Assembly: GCF_014195445.1 (NCBI RefSeq)
Contig: NZ_JACIBT010000001.1
Location: 1 to 64,000, forward strand
Length of the DNA: 64,000 nt
DNA from: Garicola koreensis
Lineage (GTDB): Bacteria > Actinomycetota > Actinomycetes > Actinomycetales > Micrococcaceae
Reading direction: 5' to 3'
The notes under the pieces were generated by a model. The model saw nothing but the letters and a program-made list of their open reading frames with translations. It had not been told where the DNA came from and ran no database searches. A program made the translations under genes and the position numbers. How positions within the stretch are numbered: position 1 is the first letter of the stretch; every line of letters begins with the position of its first letter. Shown here piece after piece: positions 42,675-51,665 of the stretch.

Positions 42675-43834
42675 CACAGCTGCTATCCGATGAGCACCAG
42701 GCACTGGCTGAATCGGTCCGGGACTTCGCCAACCAGGTCATCGCCCCGGTCTCAGCCAAGCACGACGCCGAACACAGCTTTCCCTATGAGGTCATCGACC
42801 AGATGGGCCAGATGGGCCTCTTCGGTCTGCCCTTCTCGGAGGAGTATGGGGGCGAGGACGGCGACTACTTGGCCTTCTGCCTGGCCCTGGAGGAGATCGC
42901 GAAGGTCGACCAATCGGTGGCCATCACCTTAGAAGCCGGCGTCGGGCTGGGCTCAATGCCGATCAACCGGTACGGCACCCGGGAGCAGAAAGAGCAGTGG
43001 CTGCCAGATCTGCTCTCCGGCAAGCGCCTGGCGGGTTTCGGGCTGACGGAGTCTGACGCGGGCTCTGACGCCTCCGGTACGGCGACGACGGCCCGGCTGG
43101 ACAACGGGGACTGGGTGCTCGAGGGCACCAAGGAGTTCATCACCAACTCCGGCACGGACATCACCTCGCTGGTGACGGCAACCGCGGTCACCGGCACCAC
43201 GGAGACGGCCCAGGGCGGAGTCAAGAAGGAGATCTCCACGATCATCGTGCCTTCCGGGACCCCTGGCTTCCATGTGGGCCCCGGCTACGACAAAGTCGGC
43301 TGGAACGCCTCGGACACCCATCCACTCTCGTTCACCGACTGCCGCGTGCCGGAGGCGAACCTGCTGGGAGACCGCGGCCGCGGCTATGCCAACTTCCTGG
43401 GCATTCTCGACGAGGGACGGATCGCCATTGCCGCTCTGGGCACCGGGGCGGCTCAGGGGTGCGTGGACCAGGCCGTGGAGTACGCCACAAGTCGCCGGAC
43501 CTTCGGCTCAGCGATCAGCTCCTACCAGGGCATCTCCTTCAAGATCGCGCGCATGCAGACACGGGCACACGCCGCCAGGCAGGCCTACTACCACGCTGCC
43601 CACCTGATGCTGGCCGGCAAGCCCTTCAAGACGGAGGCCGCTATGGCCAAGCTGATCGCCGGGGAGGCCGCCATGGACAATGCCCGCGACGCCACCCAGG
43701 TCTTCGGCGGCTACGGATTCATCAACGAGTACACCGTGGCCCGGCACTACCGCGACTCCAAGATTCTGGAGGTCGGCGAGGGCACCACTGAGGTGCAGCT
43801 GATGCTGATCGCACGCTCGCTGGGAATGGTCTGA
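42671..43834 (+). CDS. Acyl-CoA dehydrogenase, isovaleryl/short-chain type
   Basis: An FAD enzyme that introduces the alpha-beta double bond in acyl-CoA. In the 387-residue protein, GFGLTESDAGSDASGTATTA near residue 120 and EGTKEFITNSGTDI bind FAD. The C-terminal domain has RRTFGSAISSYQGISFKIAR, and QVFGGYGFINEYTVARHYRD near the end, followed by EVGEGTTEVQLMLIARSLG. The acid base is expected in the EGTTEVQ region or at an isovaleryl-type position, which I cannot fix by eye. It is coupled to the carboxylase alpha gene by ATGA overlap, as in liu/mcc operons. Confidence 0.9.
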   Translation: MTQLLSDEHQALAESVRDFANQVIAPVSAKHDAEHSFPYEVIDQMGQMGLFGLPFSEEYGGEDGDYLAFCLALEEIAKVDQSVAITLEAGVGLGSMPINRYGTREQKEQWLPDLLSGKRLAGFGLTESDAGSDASGTATTARLDNGDWVLEGTKEFITNSGTDITSLVTATAVTGTTETAQGGVKKEISTIIVPSGTPGFHVGPGYDKVGWNASDTHPLSFTDCRVPEANLLGDRGRGYANFLGILDEGRIAIAALGTGAAQGCVDQAVEYATSRRTFGSAISSYQGISFKIARMQTRAHAARQAYYHAAHLMLAGKPFKTEAAMAKLIAGEAAMDNARDATQVFGGYGFINEYTVARHYRDSKILEVGEGTTEVQLMLIARSLGMV

Positions 43835-43843
43835 GGCGCGGAC

Positions 43844-43877
43844 GCGGAGCCGGAGGTCGCAGACTCCCCGGCTCCGC
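43844..43877. terminator. Hairpin between convergent acyl-CoA dehydrogenase and oxidoreductase genes
   Basis: GCGGAGCCGG (43844-43853) and CCGGCTCCGC (43868-43877) form a 10-bp perfect stem with partial pairing further in. There is no T-run on either strand. Its place between two convergent stops suggests bidirectional termination or mRNA 3'-end protection. Confidence 0.55.
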
Positions 43878-43907
43878 CGATCCTTGAGCTGAGTTTCAGC
43901 CTGGTCC

Positions 43908-46900
43908 TCAGACTGCGTCGAACTGCGCCAGCTGGGCGGACTTCTCCTGCCGGTACCGCTCCACGTTGTCCAGCTTGATTGACTCATAGCCGCGCACCAT
44001 GTCCGGCAGCGACAGCAGCGTCACCGCCTGAGCGTGATTCTGTTCGGTCAGCTTGGCCAGCACGTAGTCGACCAGCTGCCGGTACTCGCTGATCAGCTCA
44101 CGTTCCAGCACACGCACATGGGCACGGCCGAAGGGATCCAACGGTGTGCCGCGCAGCCTCTTCATTCGCTTCAGCGTGGAGAAGGCCGGGCGGAACCAGC
44201 TGCCAAGCTTGATCTTGCGGTCCATGCCCAACTCGCGCAGCATCGGTGGATGCAGATGCCAGGTTGTCTTAGCATCGCGGCCGAAGTCCTGGGCGATCTG
44301 CTCATCCATCTGCGCATCCAGGGCGAGCCGAGCGACCTCGTACTCGTCCTTATAGGCCATGAGCTTGTAGAGATAGCGCGCGGCAGCTTCGGCCAGATCA
44401 GTGCGCCCCGGGCTCACCAGCTCCTCACGGTCACGGACTTCTTCAACGACCTGCCGGTACTGCTGGGCGTACTTCTCATCCTGGTATCCGACCAGGTCAT
44501 CGGCACGGGTGCGGAGCAGCCGCTGCAGCTCGGACTCTCCGGGCAGCTGCGCCCACGGGTCCTGCAGCTCAGATCTGCTGGTTGAATCAGTGCTGCCGAC
44601 CGCCTCCGCGGCAGCTGCCATCAGCGCCTGCGGGTCAGCAATGTGCTGCCGCCCGCGTCTGAAGGCCTGCACATTGGACTCCACTGCAGCTCCGTTGAGC
44701 TGGATCGCCTCCTCGATGGCTGATGCCGCAATCGGCAGCGCCCCGGTCTGATACGCGACACCGATCATGAAGGTGTTCAGGTACTGGTCGTTTCCGAAGA
44801 GTTCCCGGACCAGCTGGGCCGCGTTCAGCGCAACGGAGGAGGAGGCGGCACGTTGGGCCACATCCTGACTGAGCTGCTCGGTGTCGGGAGAGTCGATTGA
44901 TGCATCAGCGACCATATGCCCGGTGGGCACCAGGGCGGTGTTGATCACTGCGGTGGTCCGCTGCCCGGAGACTGCACTGAGATTGGCCTCCTCAGCGGCC
45001 ACCAGCACGTCGTAGCCCAAATAGAGGTCGCACTCGCCGTCGATGAGCTTATTCGACGTCGGTGCGCCGCCTCGGGTGAAGCGCACATCGGAGACGACGG
45101 CCCCGCCCTTCTGCGCCAGGCCGGTCTGATCCAGAGAACGGGCATACCACCCTGCCAGCAGTCCGGCGGTGGCCAGAATCTGGGAGCTGGTGACCACACC
45201 GGTGCCGCCCACTCCGGTCATCCGGACGCCGAAATCCTCCTTCGGCTCACCCTTCGGCGGTGCGGGCAGGTCGTCCTCCTCCAGCGGCGGGGCGGCGGTG
45301 ACCGTCGCTTCCTGACCGGTGGATTCGACACTGATGAAGGCGGGGCAATCACCTTTGACGCAGCTGTAGTCAAAGTTGCAGGAGGTCTGGTGAATCCGGG
45401 TTTTGCGTCCCAGGTCGGTGTCCACCGGCTGCACGGAGAGGCAGTTGGACTTCACCCCGCAGTCGCCGCAGCCTTCGCAGATCCGCTCATTGATGGCGAT
45501 GCGAGTGGTGGGGGTCTCAGCAGTGCCGCGCTTGCGCTTGCGCCGCAGCTCTGTGGAGCACTCCTGGTCGTGCAGCAGCACGGTGACGCCGGGAGTCTCG
45601 GCCAGGGTTCGCTGGGCCTCCTCCATCCGGTCCCGGTGCCAGAGCTGCACTCCGCGGGGCAGTTTTCTGCCGCGGTAGCGCTTCGGGTCTTCGGTGGTGA
45701 CAATGATGCGGGAGACGTTCTCGGCCTGAAGCACCTTCAGCACCCGCTCCACCGACATTTCTCCCACTGGACTCTGGCCGCCGGTCATGGCGACCGCTGA
45801 GTTGTAGAGGACCTTATAGGTGATGTTGGCCCCGCTGGCCACTGCGGCGCGCACCGCCAGGGACCCGGAATGGTCGAAGGTGCCGTCGCCGATGTTCTGC
45901 ACGAAGTGGTCGCGGTCGATGAACGGTTCCATGCCCACCCACTGCAGGCCCTCGCCTCCCATCTGGCTGATGCCGGTGACGTGACCCACCTGGGAGTCAT
46001 CCATCAGCAGAACCATGGTGTGGCAGCCGATGCCCGCGCCCACCAGTGAGTCACTCTCGGCAGGCTTGGTGGAGGAGTTGTGCGGGCAGCCGGAGCAGAA
46101 GTAGGGAGCCCGCTTCGCCGCCGGGGTCAGCGGCAGTGACAGACGGCCGTTGGGCGAGCCCGGAGAGACGTCGACGGCGGCGGTGCTCAGCCCGTGGGAG
46201 GGCAGCCTCCGAGCCAGCAGACGCTCCAGGGTGGAGGCGTCCAGCTCCCCGTAGGCCGGGATCAGCTCGGCGCCGTCGCTGTTTCGCTTGCCGGTGATCA
46301 GCGGAGCCTCAGCGGTGCCGTAGAGCGCGTCGCGCACTGCAGATTCGATGAAGGAGCGCTTCTCCTCAATGACCAGGACCTCATCGAGCCCGTCGGCGAA
46401 CTCCGCGATGGTCGCTTCATCCATGGGCCAGGGCATACCGACTTTGAGCAGCCGGACGGGTGTGGAGCTCAGCGTGCTGAGGTCGATGCCGTGCCGGCCC
46501 AGCGCGGCGATGACCTCATGCCAGGTGCGTCCGGGAGCGACGATGCCCAGCGAGTCGCTGTCGGAGGCCCCGACGATCGTGTTCAGCCCGTTGAGGGCGC
46601 CGTACTCGCGTGCGATCCTCCATCGGGTGGTGACCATATCGCGCTCCAGCGGACCCAGCGTCGGCTGCAGCAGCCGACCGGTGGGGACGTGCTTCTTCGC
46701 CCCCTGCGGGATGCGGGGCCGAGGCTGCTGTGCCACAGAGTGCAGGTCTACGCTGGAGGACCCGTCGGCCACTGCGGTGACGATCTTCATCCCCACCCAC
46801 AGCCCGCTGGCCCGGGAGAGTTCCACCGCGTGCTGGCCCATCTCCAGAACCTCTTGGCTGTCAGCGGGGTAGAGCACCGGCATGCCCAGATCTGCTAGGG

Positions 46901-47408
46901 CCAGCTCGGAGGCGCAGGGCACCGTGGAGGATTTCGCGGCCGGATCATCACCGACCAGCACGACTGCGCCGCCGTTGGGATGGGCGCCCATCAGGTTGCC
47001 GTGGCGCAGCGCGTCAGCGGCCCGGTCCAGGCCGGGGGCCTTGCCGTACCAGATCCCGACGACGCCGTCCCGGGTGGCGCCCTCCAGGGTCTGGACCAGT
47101 TGGGTCCCCTGGATGGCGGTGGCGCCGGACTCTTCATTGAGTCCGGGGCGGTGGTGGATGTCGTTGTCGTCGAGCAGCTCGCGGTGCCGGGCCAGCTCCA
47201 GGTCGTAGCCGGCCAACGGGGAGCCCTCGTATCCGGAGATGTAGGTGCCGACGTTCAGCCCGGTGGCCCGGTCGCGCCGATGCTGGTCCACCGGCAGCCG
47301 AGTCAGCGCTTGGATGCCGGTGAGCTGGACGATTCCGGAATTATCCGTATAGCGCGACTCCAACGGGGTGGGAGCCGGTTGTGACGGATTCTGCAGTTCG
47401 AGAGTCAT
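43908..47408 (-). CDS. Indolepyruvate:ferredoxin oxidoreductase family protein (fused subunits)
   Basis: A giant thiamine-diphosphate enzyme (1166 residues) that oxidatively decarboxylates 2-oxo acids to acyl-CoA, passing electrons to ferredoxin. The N-terminal pyrimidine/pyrophosphate domain begins GIQALTRLPVDQHRRDRATG. The TPP-binding part includes YFCSGCPHNSSTKPAESDSL near residue 430 and GIGCHTMVLLMDDSQVGHVT. A cysteine-rich segment, ICEGCGDCGVKSNCLSV then CNFDYSCVKGDCPAF, is near residue 650. The gamma-type domain has MTGVGGTGVVTSSQILATAG. It is divergent from an Lrp/AsnC regulator. Substrates may be aryl or branched-chain pyruvates. Confidence 0.9.
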   Translation of the reverse strand: MTLELQNPSQPAPTPLESRYTDNSGIVQLTGIQALTRLPVDQHRRDRATGLNVGTYISGYEGSPLAGYDLELARHRELLDDNDIHHRPGLNEESGATAIQGTQLVQTLEGATRDGVVGIWYGKAPGLDRAADALRHGNLMGAHPNGGAVVLVGDDPAAKSSTVPCASELALADLGMPVLYPADSQEVLEMGQHAVELSRASGLWVGMKIVTAVADGSSSVDLHSVAQQPRPRIPQGAKKHVPTGRLLQPTLGPLERDMVTTRWRIAREYGALNGLNTIVGASDSDSLGIVAPGRTWHEVIAALGRHGIDLSTLSSTPVRLLKVGMPWPMDEATIAEFADGLDEVLVIEEKRSFIESAVRDALYGTAEAPLITGKRNSDGAELIPAYGELDASTLERLLARRLPSHGLSTAAVDVSPGSPNGRLSLPLTPAAKRAPYFCSGCPHNSSTKPAESDSLVGAGIGCHTMVLLMDDSQVGHVTGISQMGGEGLQWVGMEPFIDRDHFVQNIGDGTFDHSGSLAVRAAVASGANITYKVLYNSAVAMTGGQSPVGEMSVERVLKVLQAENVSRIIVTTEDPKRYRGRKLPRGVQLWHRDRMEEAQRTLAETPGVTVLLHDQECSTELRRKRKRGTAETPTTRIAINERICEGCGDCGVKSNCLSVQPVDTDLGRKTRIHQTSCNFDYSCVKGDCPAFISVESTGQEATVTAAPPLEEDDLPAPPKGEPKEDFGVRMTGVGGTGVVTSSQILATAGLLAGWYARSLDQTGLAQKGGAVVSDVRFTRGGAPTSNKLIDGECDLYLGYDVLVAAEEANLSAVSGQRTTAVINTALVPTGHMVADASIDSPDTEQLSQDVAQRAASSSVALNAAQLVRELFGNDQYLNTFMIGVAYQTGALPIAASAIEEAIQLNGAAVESNVQAFRRGRQHIADPQALMAAAAEAVGSTDSTSRSELQDPWAQLPGESELQRLLRTRADDLVGYQDEKYAQQYRQVVEEVRDREELVSPGRTDLAEAAARYLYKLMAYKDEYEVARLALDAQMDEQIAQDFGRDAKTTWHLHPPMLRELGMDRKIKLGSWFRPAFSTLKRMKRLRGTPLDPFGRAHVRVLERELISEYRQLVDYVLAKLTEQNHAQAVTLLSLPDMVRGYESIKLDNVERYRQEKSAQLAQFDAV

Positions 47409-47574
47409 GTCAGGCCTTGGGTCGCAGGTGCGTCATTGTGATCCCCATCATGGTGTTCTCTGAGCCAAAGATTCAATGACCGCTGCTTTGAACTGGGCCA
47501 TTGGACTAGTCACAGCACGTTTTGTCGGGTTACAGTGACCAATGTGACATGTACCACACCTGCGGAAGGCGCTG

Positions 47575-48117
47575 ATGAAGGCGATCGATGATTTGGATCT
47601 GCAGATCCTGCTGCTCTGCGTTGAGCAGCCCCGAGCCGGTATTCGTGAGTACGCACGGCAGCTGCAGGTGGCACGCGGAACGGTCCAGGCCCGTTTGGAG
47701 AACCTGCAGCGCAGGGGGATTTTTCACGGGTGGCAGCCGGTGATCGATCCGACGGCTCTGGGCTATGAGTCCAAGGCCTTCATTCGGCTGAATCTGGCGC
47801 AGGGGGTGTTGGATGAGGTGACTGAGCACCTGGTCGGGCTTCCGGAGGTGATGGAGGCAGACTCCACCACCGGAGACAGTGACATTCTCTGCGTGGTGGT
47901 CACGTCCAGCCCGCAGGATCTGGAGGAGGCGATCCAACGGATCCTGGCGATCCCGGGCGTGCATCGGACCCGAACTGAGACCGTTCTGCGGCAGCGGATC
48001 CCGGCCCGAACGCGGCCGCTGCTGCAGTCGCTGCGCCGTGCGCTCGCCGCCGAGGCTGCCGGACAGAGCCTCCAGCCCCACAGTGCCGGGCCGGCACCAT
48101 CGACGCTCACCTCATGA
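47575..48117 (+). CDS. Lrp/AsnC-family transcriptional regulator
   Basis: A 180-residue regulator that usually senses amino acids. The N-terminal helix-turn-helix is LLLCVEQPRAGIREYARQLQ then VARGTVQARLENLQRRGIF. The C-terminal RAM domain starts FIRLNLAQGVLDEVTEHLVG and includes VMEADSTTGDSDILCVVVTS. ATG 47575 follows GCGGAAGG. It is divergent from the 2-oxo acid oxidoreductase gene, the arrangement expected for direct control of amino acid breakdown. The 167-base gap holds TACAGT at 47531-47536 and a GTGACATGTACCAC near-dyad. The end overlaps the convergent NUDIX gene by 11 bases. Confidence 0.9.
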   Translation: MKAIDDLDLQILLLCVEQPRAGIREYARQLQVARGTVQARLENLQRRGIFHGWQPVIDPTALGYESKAFIRLNLAQGVLDEVTEHLVGLPEVMEADSTTGDSDILCVVVTSSPQDLEEAIQRILAIPGVHRTRTETVLRQRIPARTRPLLQSLRRALAAEAAGQSLQPHSAGPAPSTLTS

Positions 48118-48607
48118 ATTTGGCGGCGGAGCCGAAGTCCGCAGCCCAGTCGATCTTGCGCTGCTGGGCGGCACTGAGTCCAGCCGGCAGGGCGGCCAGG
48201 CTGAACCAGCCGACGTCGCGGGATTCATCATCGTTGACCCTCGGGGTCCCGCAGACCCACTCGAACTCCATGACGCTGTCCAGGTAGCGGCAGTTGTCAC
48301 CGTTGGCATAGGTGACCAGCGGCATCGTCCACACTCCGGCCAGCCTGACCGCACGAGCGATCACCGAGGTCTCCTCCTGAACTTCGCGCACCCCTGCCGG
48401 GGCGGGGTCCTCACCCAGCTCAAGAATGCCGGAGGTGACGGTCCACTCTTCGTTGTCGCTGCGCTGCACCAGCAGGACCTGCGGCACAGCCAGTGCTGCG
48501 CCGTCGTCGTCATGGTGTTTGACCACGACTGCGCTGACTCCGGGCAGCCACATTTCTTGGGTGTCGATGCTGCGGCGCAGATCCTTCACGAACTCCGGGG
48601 TAGGCAT
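48107..48607 (-). CDS. NUDIX hydrolase
   Basis: A 166-residue NUDIX-fold pyrophosphatase. The Nudix box is GILELGEDPAPAGVREVQEE followed by TSVIARAV, matching G-x5-E-x7-REVxEE but with Ser where Gly is usual. The N-terminal EFVKDLRRSIDTQEMWLPGV and the C-terminal DESRDVGWFSLAALPAGLS are typical of the actinobacterial group often placed near NADH or nucleotide-sugar hydrolases. The substrate is unknown. ATG 48607 has TAAGGT six bases upstream on the minus strand, so a leaderless transcript is likely. Confidence 0.87.
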   Translation of the reverse strand: MPTPEFVKDLRRSIDTQEMWLPGVSAVVVKHHDDDGAALAVPQVLLVQRSDNEEWTVTSGILELGEDPAPAGVREVQEETSVIARAVRLAGVWTMPLVTYANGDNCRYLDSVMEFEWVCGTPRVNDDESRDVGWFSLAALPAGLSAAQQRKIDWAADFGSAAKFMR

Positions 48608-48648
48608 AGCCTCACCTTAGGCCAGGGCGGGGCGATGAGTTGAAGAGA

Positions 48649-49164
48649 TCAGCTGAAGATCAGGGCCAGGGCGGTGCCCATGATCAGAAACGGGCCGAAG
48701 GCGATGCGGCTGGTGGATGCGGCCCGCCGGCTCAGCAGCAGACCGATCGAGACCACCCCGCCCAGCACGAAGGAGAGTGCCAGTCCGGCGGCGAAGGTGC
48801 CCCAGCCCAAGAACCCGGTGTACATGCCCAGCACGACGGCGAGCTTGGCATCCCCCATCCCCACCGCAGGCGGATGGATCAGCGCCACCAGCAGGAACAG
48901 CAGGCCCCATCCCAGGCCTGCGGCCACGGCCCGGCCCAGGCCTGCCGCGTCGGTGAGCAGAAACGCGGTCAGCACCAGCAGCCCGAAGGTGATGGCCGCC
49001 CAGGGGTAGACGATCCGGTTGGGCAGCCGGTGCTCGCGGACGTCGATGAACCCCAACGCCGTCCCACACACCGCGAAGACCGCGCCGCCGCCCAGCAGCA
49101 GCACCGCCGCCACCATGTGGGCAGCCGAGCCGGAGGTGAGCAGCTCACCGATCATCGAGATCAC
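48649..49164 (-). CDS. A24-family prepilin peptidase (TadV/CpaA-like)
   Basis: A small aspartic membrane peptidase for type IV or Flp prepilins, 171 residues. The first catalytic Asp is in LGFIDVREHRLPNRIVYPW near residue 40 and the second in the GMGDAKLAVVLGMY motif near residue 100. There are six hydrophobic segments, and it lacks the N-terminal methylase domain. No pilin genes are nearby, so it may serve an unlinked tad or pil locus. GTG 49164 lies seven bases after a minus-strand TAGGCT, and ATG 49155 is an alternative start. Confidence 0.85.
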   Translation of the reverse strand: MISMIGELLTSGSAAHMVAAVLLLGGGAVFAVCGTALGFIDVREHRLPNRIVYPWAAITFGLLVLTAFLLTDAAGLGRAVAAGLGWGLLFLLVALIHPPAVGMGDAKLAVVLGMYTGFLGWGTFAAGLALSFVLGGVVSIGLLLSRRAASTSRIAFGPFLIMGTALALIFS

Positions 49165-49207
49165 AGCTCCCAGCCTAAGGAGAGTGGGCCGCCGCGGGAA
49201 GGGCGGT

Positions 49208-49843
49208 CTACAGCTGGCCGACCTGGGAGACCAGGTCCGCTCGGCCCTCGGCCAGCCGGTAGGTCACCCCCACGACGGCGGTCCGGCCATCGGCGACGGC
49301 GTCGTGGAGCACCCTGGACTGATCGATCATGCGCTCGGTGGTCTGTTTGACGTGCTCGACCACCGTCTCGTTCACCGTGTCCGCCCCGTCCCGCTGGGCG
49401 GCGAGCACAGAGGGCAGGATGCGCTCCACCAGGTCCCGGACGTAGCCAGCAGGCAGCTGCCCGGTTGTGGACGACTCCAGGGCTGCGGTCACGGCGCCGC
49501 AGGAGTCGTGGCCGAGCACCACGATCAGCGGCACCTGCAGCGAATCCACACTGAACTCCAAGGAGCCCAGCACGGCGTCGTCGATCACCTGACCGGCAGT
49601 GCGGACGACGAACACGTCACCGAGGCCGACGTCGAAGATGATTTCGGCCGCCAGCCGGGAGTCGGAGCAGCCGAAGATCACTGCGATCGGATGCTGGGAC
49701 TCGGTCAGTGAGGAGCGCCGGGCGGCATTCTGGTTCGGGTGGGCCACATCTCCGCTGACGAACCGATCATTGCCGGCCTGCAGCAGGCGCCAGGCCTCAG
49801 CGGGGCTGGGCTGGAGGGGAGTGCTGGTGCTCGTGTCAGCCAC
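49208..49843 (-). CDS. Beta-class carbonic anhydrase
   Basis: A zinc enzyme that hydrates CO2 to bicarbonate. In 211 residues, AVIFGCSDSRLAAEIIFDVG near residue 55 contains the first zinc Cys and the Asp-Arg dyad. VLGHDSCGAVTAALES near residue 110 holds the His and second Cys ligands. GTG 49843 is preferred because TAGGAGACCC lies just upstream and the protein then begins ADTSTSTPLQPSPAEAW, a normal family start. Bicarbonate from it could feed the biotin-dependent carboxylase encoded nearby (inference). The upstream DUF4245 gene ends 10 bases before the start codon. Confidence 0.92.
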   Translation of the reverse strand: MADTSTSTPLQPSPAEAWRLLQAGNDRFVSGDVAHPNQNAARRSSLTESQHPIAVIFGCSDSRLAAEIIFDVGLGDVFVVRTAGQVIDDAVLGSLEFSVDSLQVPLIVVLGHDSCGAVTAALESSTTGQLPAGYVRDLVERILPSVLAAQRDGADTVNETVVEHVKQTTERMIDQSRVLHDAVADGRTAVVGVTYRLAEGRADLVSQVGQL

Positions 49844-49853
49844 TGTGGGTCTC

Positions 49854-50552
49854 CTAGGGGTTGTCGTTGTCGGCGGCATCGGAGACCTCGCGTCCCAGCG
49901 AGTCGATGATCGCTTCCATGGCAAGATCGAACTCCGCATCACCGGCATCACCGCTGATGACCACAGTGGTGCCGTCGCGTTCATTGTTCTGCCCCTCGAG
50001 CACGTAGTAGCGGCGGTCCTCCTGCTGGTGGGTCCGGAAGTCCAGTCCCGCTATGGTGGTGGTGCCGGTCTGTGGGGCTTGGTCGACCTCTGCGTTCACC
50101 CAAGCCGCGTTGGCGTCGTCGGTCTGGGCGAAGCCCACAAAGTCGACCGCCTCGGTGGTGTAGCCGACCTCCCAGACGTCGACGCCGAATTCGGTTCGAG
50201 TCTCCCAGCGGGCATAGTTGGCAGACCATTCCGCCGGCACATCGGGGGAGAGGGGCGAGTATTCGGCCACATCGTCTGCCCAGGAGGCCGCCTGCGGAAC
50301 GTCTTCGTCGCGGGTGTAGGTGACATCCGGCTCCGGGTTCATGAACCATATCGCCGCGAGTATCGCCACCAGTACGCCCATGGTGATGACCATGCCCATC
50401 ATGGGGGTCAGCAGCCGCTTGGCCTGCGACTGCGTCAGCTGGGGTGTGGGCGCGTCGTCGGCGCCCTCGTTCTGCGCGCGGGTCCCCACAGCGTCCTCGT
50501 CGGCCAGGGGTGCGCGGGCAGTCTCAGGTTTCTGATCGGTCACACTGTGCAT
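49854..50552 (-). CDS. DUF4245 membrane-anchored protein
   Basis: An actinobacterial protein of unknown function, 232 residues. An acidic cytoplasmic N-terminus of about 45 residues precedes one transmembrane helix (MMGMVITMGVLVAILAAIWF). The extracellular DUF4245 domain has VPAEWSANYARWETRTEFGV and VGYTTEAVDFVGFAQTDDAN. In many actinobacteria this gene is next to glpX. Here glpX lies about 7.3 kb away, with LysR/dehydrogenase genes and a decayed region between. It is followed on the same strand by carbonic anhydrase, probably in one transcript. Confidence 0.85.
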   Translation of the reverse strand: MHSVTDQKPETARAPLADEDAVGTRAQNEGADDAPTPQLTQSQAKRLLTPMMGMVITMGVLVAILAAIWFMNPEPDVTYTRDEDVPQAASWADDVAEYSPLSPDVPAEWSANYARWETRTEFGVDVWEVGYTTEAVDFVGFAQTDDANAAWVNAEVDQAPQTGTTTIAGLDFRTHQQEDRRYYVLEGQNNERDGTTVVISGDAGDAEFDLAMEAIIDSLGREVSDAADNDNP

Positions 50553-50623
50553 TGTCTCATCACTGCTGGGTTCTCATGACGGCCGGGTACGGCTGCGAGG
50601 ACTGTCGCCGTCGAATCATGTGC

Positions 50624-50633
50624 GATGCGCATC
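50624..50633. promoter_or_regulatory. Palindrome upstream of the LysR gene
   Basis: GATGCGCATC is a perfect 10-base palindrome 24 bases before the LysR start and about 70 bases from the divergent DUF4245 start. It overlaps where the -35 of the LysR promoter should be. It may be the LysR autoregulatory site. Confidence 0.4.
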
Positions 50634-50645
50634 ACTGGACCCTCC

Positions 50646-50651
50646 TACAAT
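50646..50651 (+). promoter_or_regulatory. -10 box of a leaderless promoter for the LysR gene
   Basis: TACAAT is followed by exactly six bases and ATG 50658, placing the transcription start at the start codon. Confidence 0.55.
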
Positions 50652-50657
50652 GAGGGT

Positions 50658-51578
50658 ATGGAAATTCAGCAGGCCAGAGGGTTCGTCGCCGTGGCAGAGG
50701 AGCTGCACTTCGGGCGGGCCTCGGACCGGCTTCGCCTGACGCAGTCGGCCCTGAGCCGGTCGCTGGCCCAGCTGGAGCGGTCGCTGGGCTCCAAGCTGGT
50801 CGAGCGCACCACCCGTTCAGCGGAGCTGACCCCGGCGGGGGAGGCGCTGCTGCCGCATGCCCGTGAGATCATCACGTTGGCTGATCGGTGCGCAGACATC
50901 GTCAGCGAGGCGGCGCAGGGGCGCACCGGCAGAGTCCGCCTGGGGTTCGCCAGTGCCTCGACCAATCACATTGTGGGGTCGCTGGCCCGTGAGATTCGCC
51001 GTCGGCTGCCCGGGCTCCGCCTGGAGCTGGAGTCCTCGGCCCTGTCCCACCGGGGCCTGGAACAGATCCTGGAGGGCAGTCTCGACATAGCCCTGGGACG
51101 CTGGGACCTGCTGCCGGCTGAGGTCGCTTCCCGGGTGGTCACCCACGAGGAGCTGGTGCTCGCGCTGCCTCAGGGTCACCCGATGGCCACACGGGCCAAG
51201 GTGTCGTTGAAGGAGCTGGAGCGCGACAGCTGGATCACCCTGCCCTCCGGGCCCGGAGCCGCCCTGCCGCAGCGGCTGCATATGTTGGCCGCCAAGGTCG
51301 GGTTCGTCCCGCGGATCACCCAGATTGCGCCGGACTCGACGACGTCGCTGGTGCTGGTCGCCTCGGGCTTCGGCGTGGCGATGACCCAGTCCAGTGTGCA
51401 GCAGCACATCTACGCCCCCGGAGTGGTGTTTCGCCCCATTGCGGAGTCGCCGCCGCCGCTTCCGGTGCGGCTGGTCTGGAGGAGGGAGGATCCCAGCCCG
51501 GCTCTGGCAGAGGTCATCGACGTCGCCGAAGCCCTGTACCCGGTGCGCGGCAGTCAGGCGAGAAGCGTCAGAGATTGA
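50658..51578 (+). CDS. LysR-family transcriptional regulator
   Basis: A 306-residue regulator. The N-terminal winged helix reads EIQQARGFVAVAEELHFGRA then RLRLTQSALSRSLAQLERSL, and the periplasmic-binding-like effector domain follows from about residue 90 (GRVRLGFASASTNHIVGSLA). It sits on the same strand as the acyl-CoA dehydrogenase and SDR genes that follow, 87 bases away. It may activate them, although LysR genes are more often divergent from their targets. ATG 50658 is supported by the -10 six bases upstream. Confidence 0.9.
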   Translation: MEIQQARGFVAVAEELHFGRASDRLRLTQSALSRSLAQLERSLGSKLVERTTRSAELTPAGEALLPHAREIITLADRCADIVSEAAQGRTGRVRLGFASASTNHIVGSLAREIRRRLPGLRLELESSALSHRGLEQILEGSLDIALGRWDLLPAEVASRVVTHEELVLALPQGHPMATRAKVSLKELERDSWITLPSGPGAALPQRLHMLAAKVGFVPRITQIAPDSTTSLVLVASGFGVAMTQSSVQQHIYAPGVVFRPIAESPPPLPVRLVWRREDPSPALAEVIDVAEALYPVRGSQARSVRD

Positions 51579-51665
51579 TGAGCGTTTCGCAACAAAGGGG
51601 CATCCGAGCCCTGCGGTGCGCAGAATAGAAGAGTAGGCCGAAACCCTGACCAAAGAGAGACTCAC

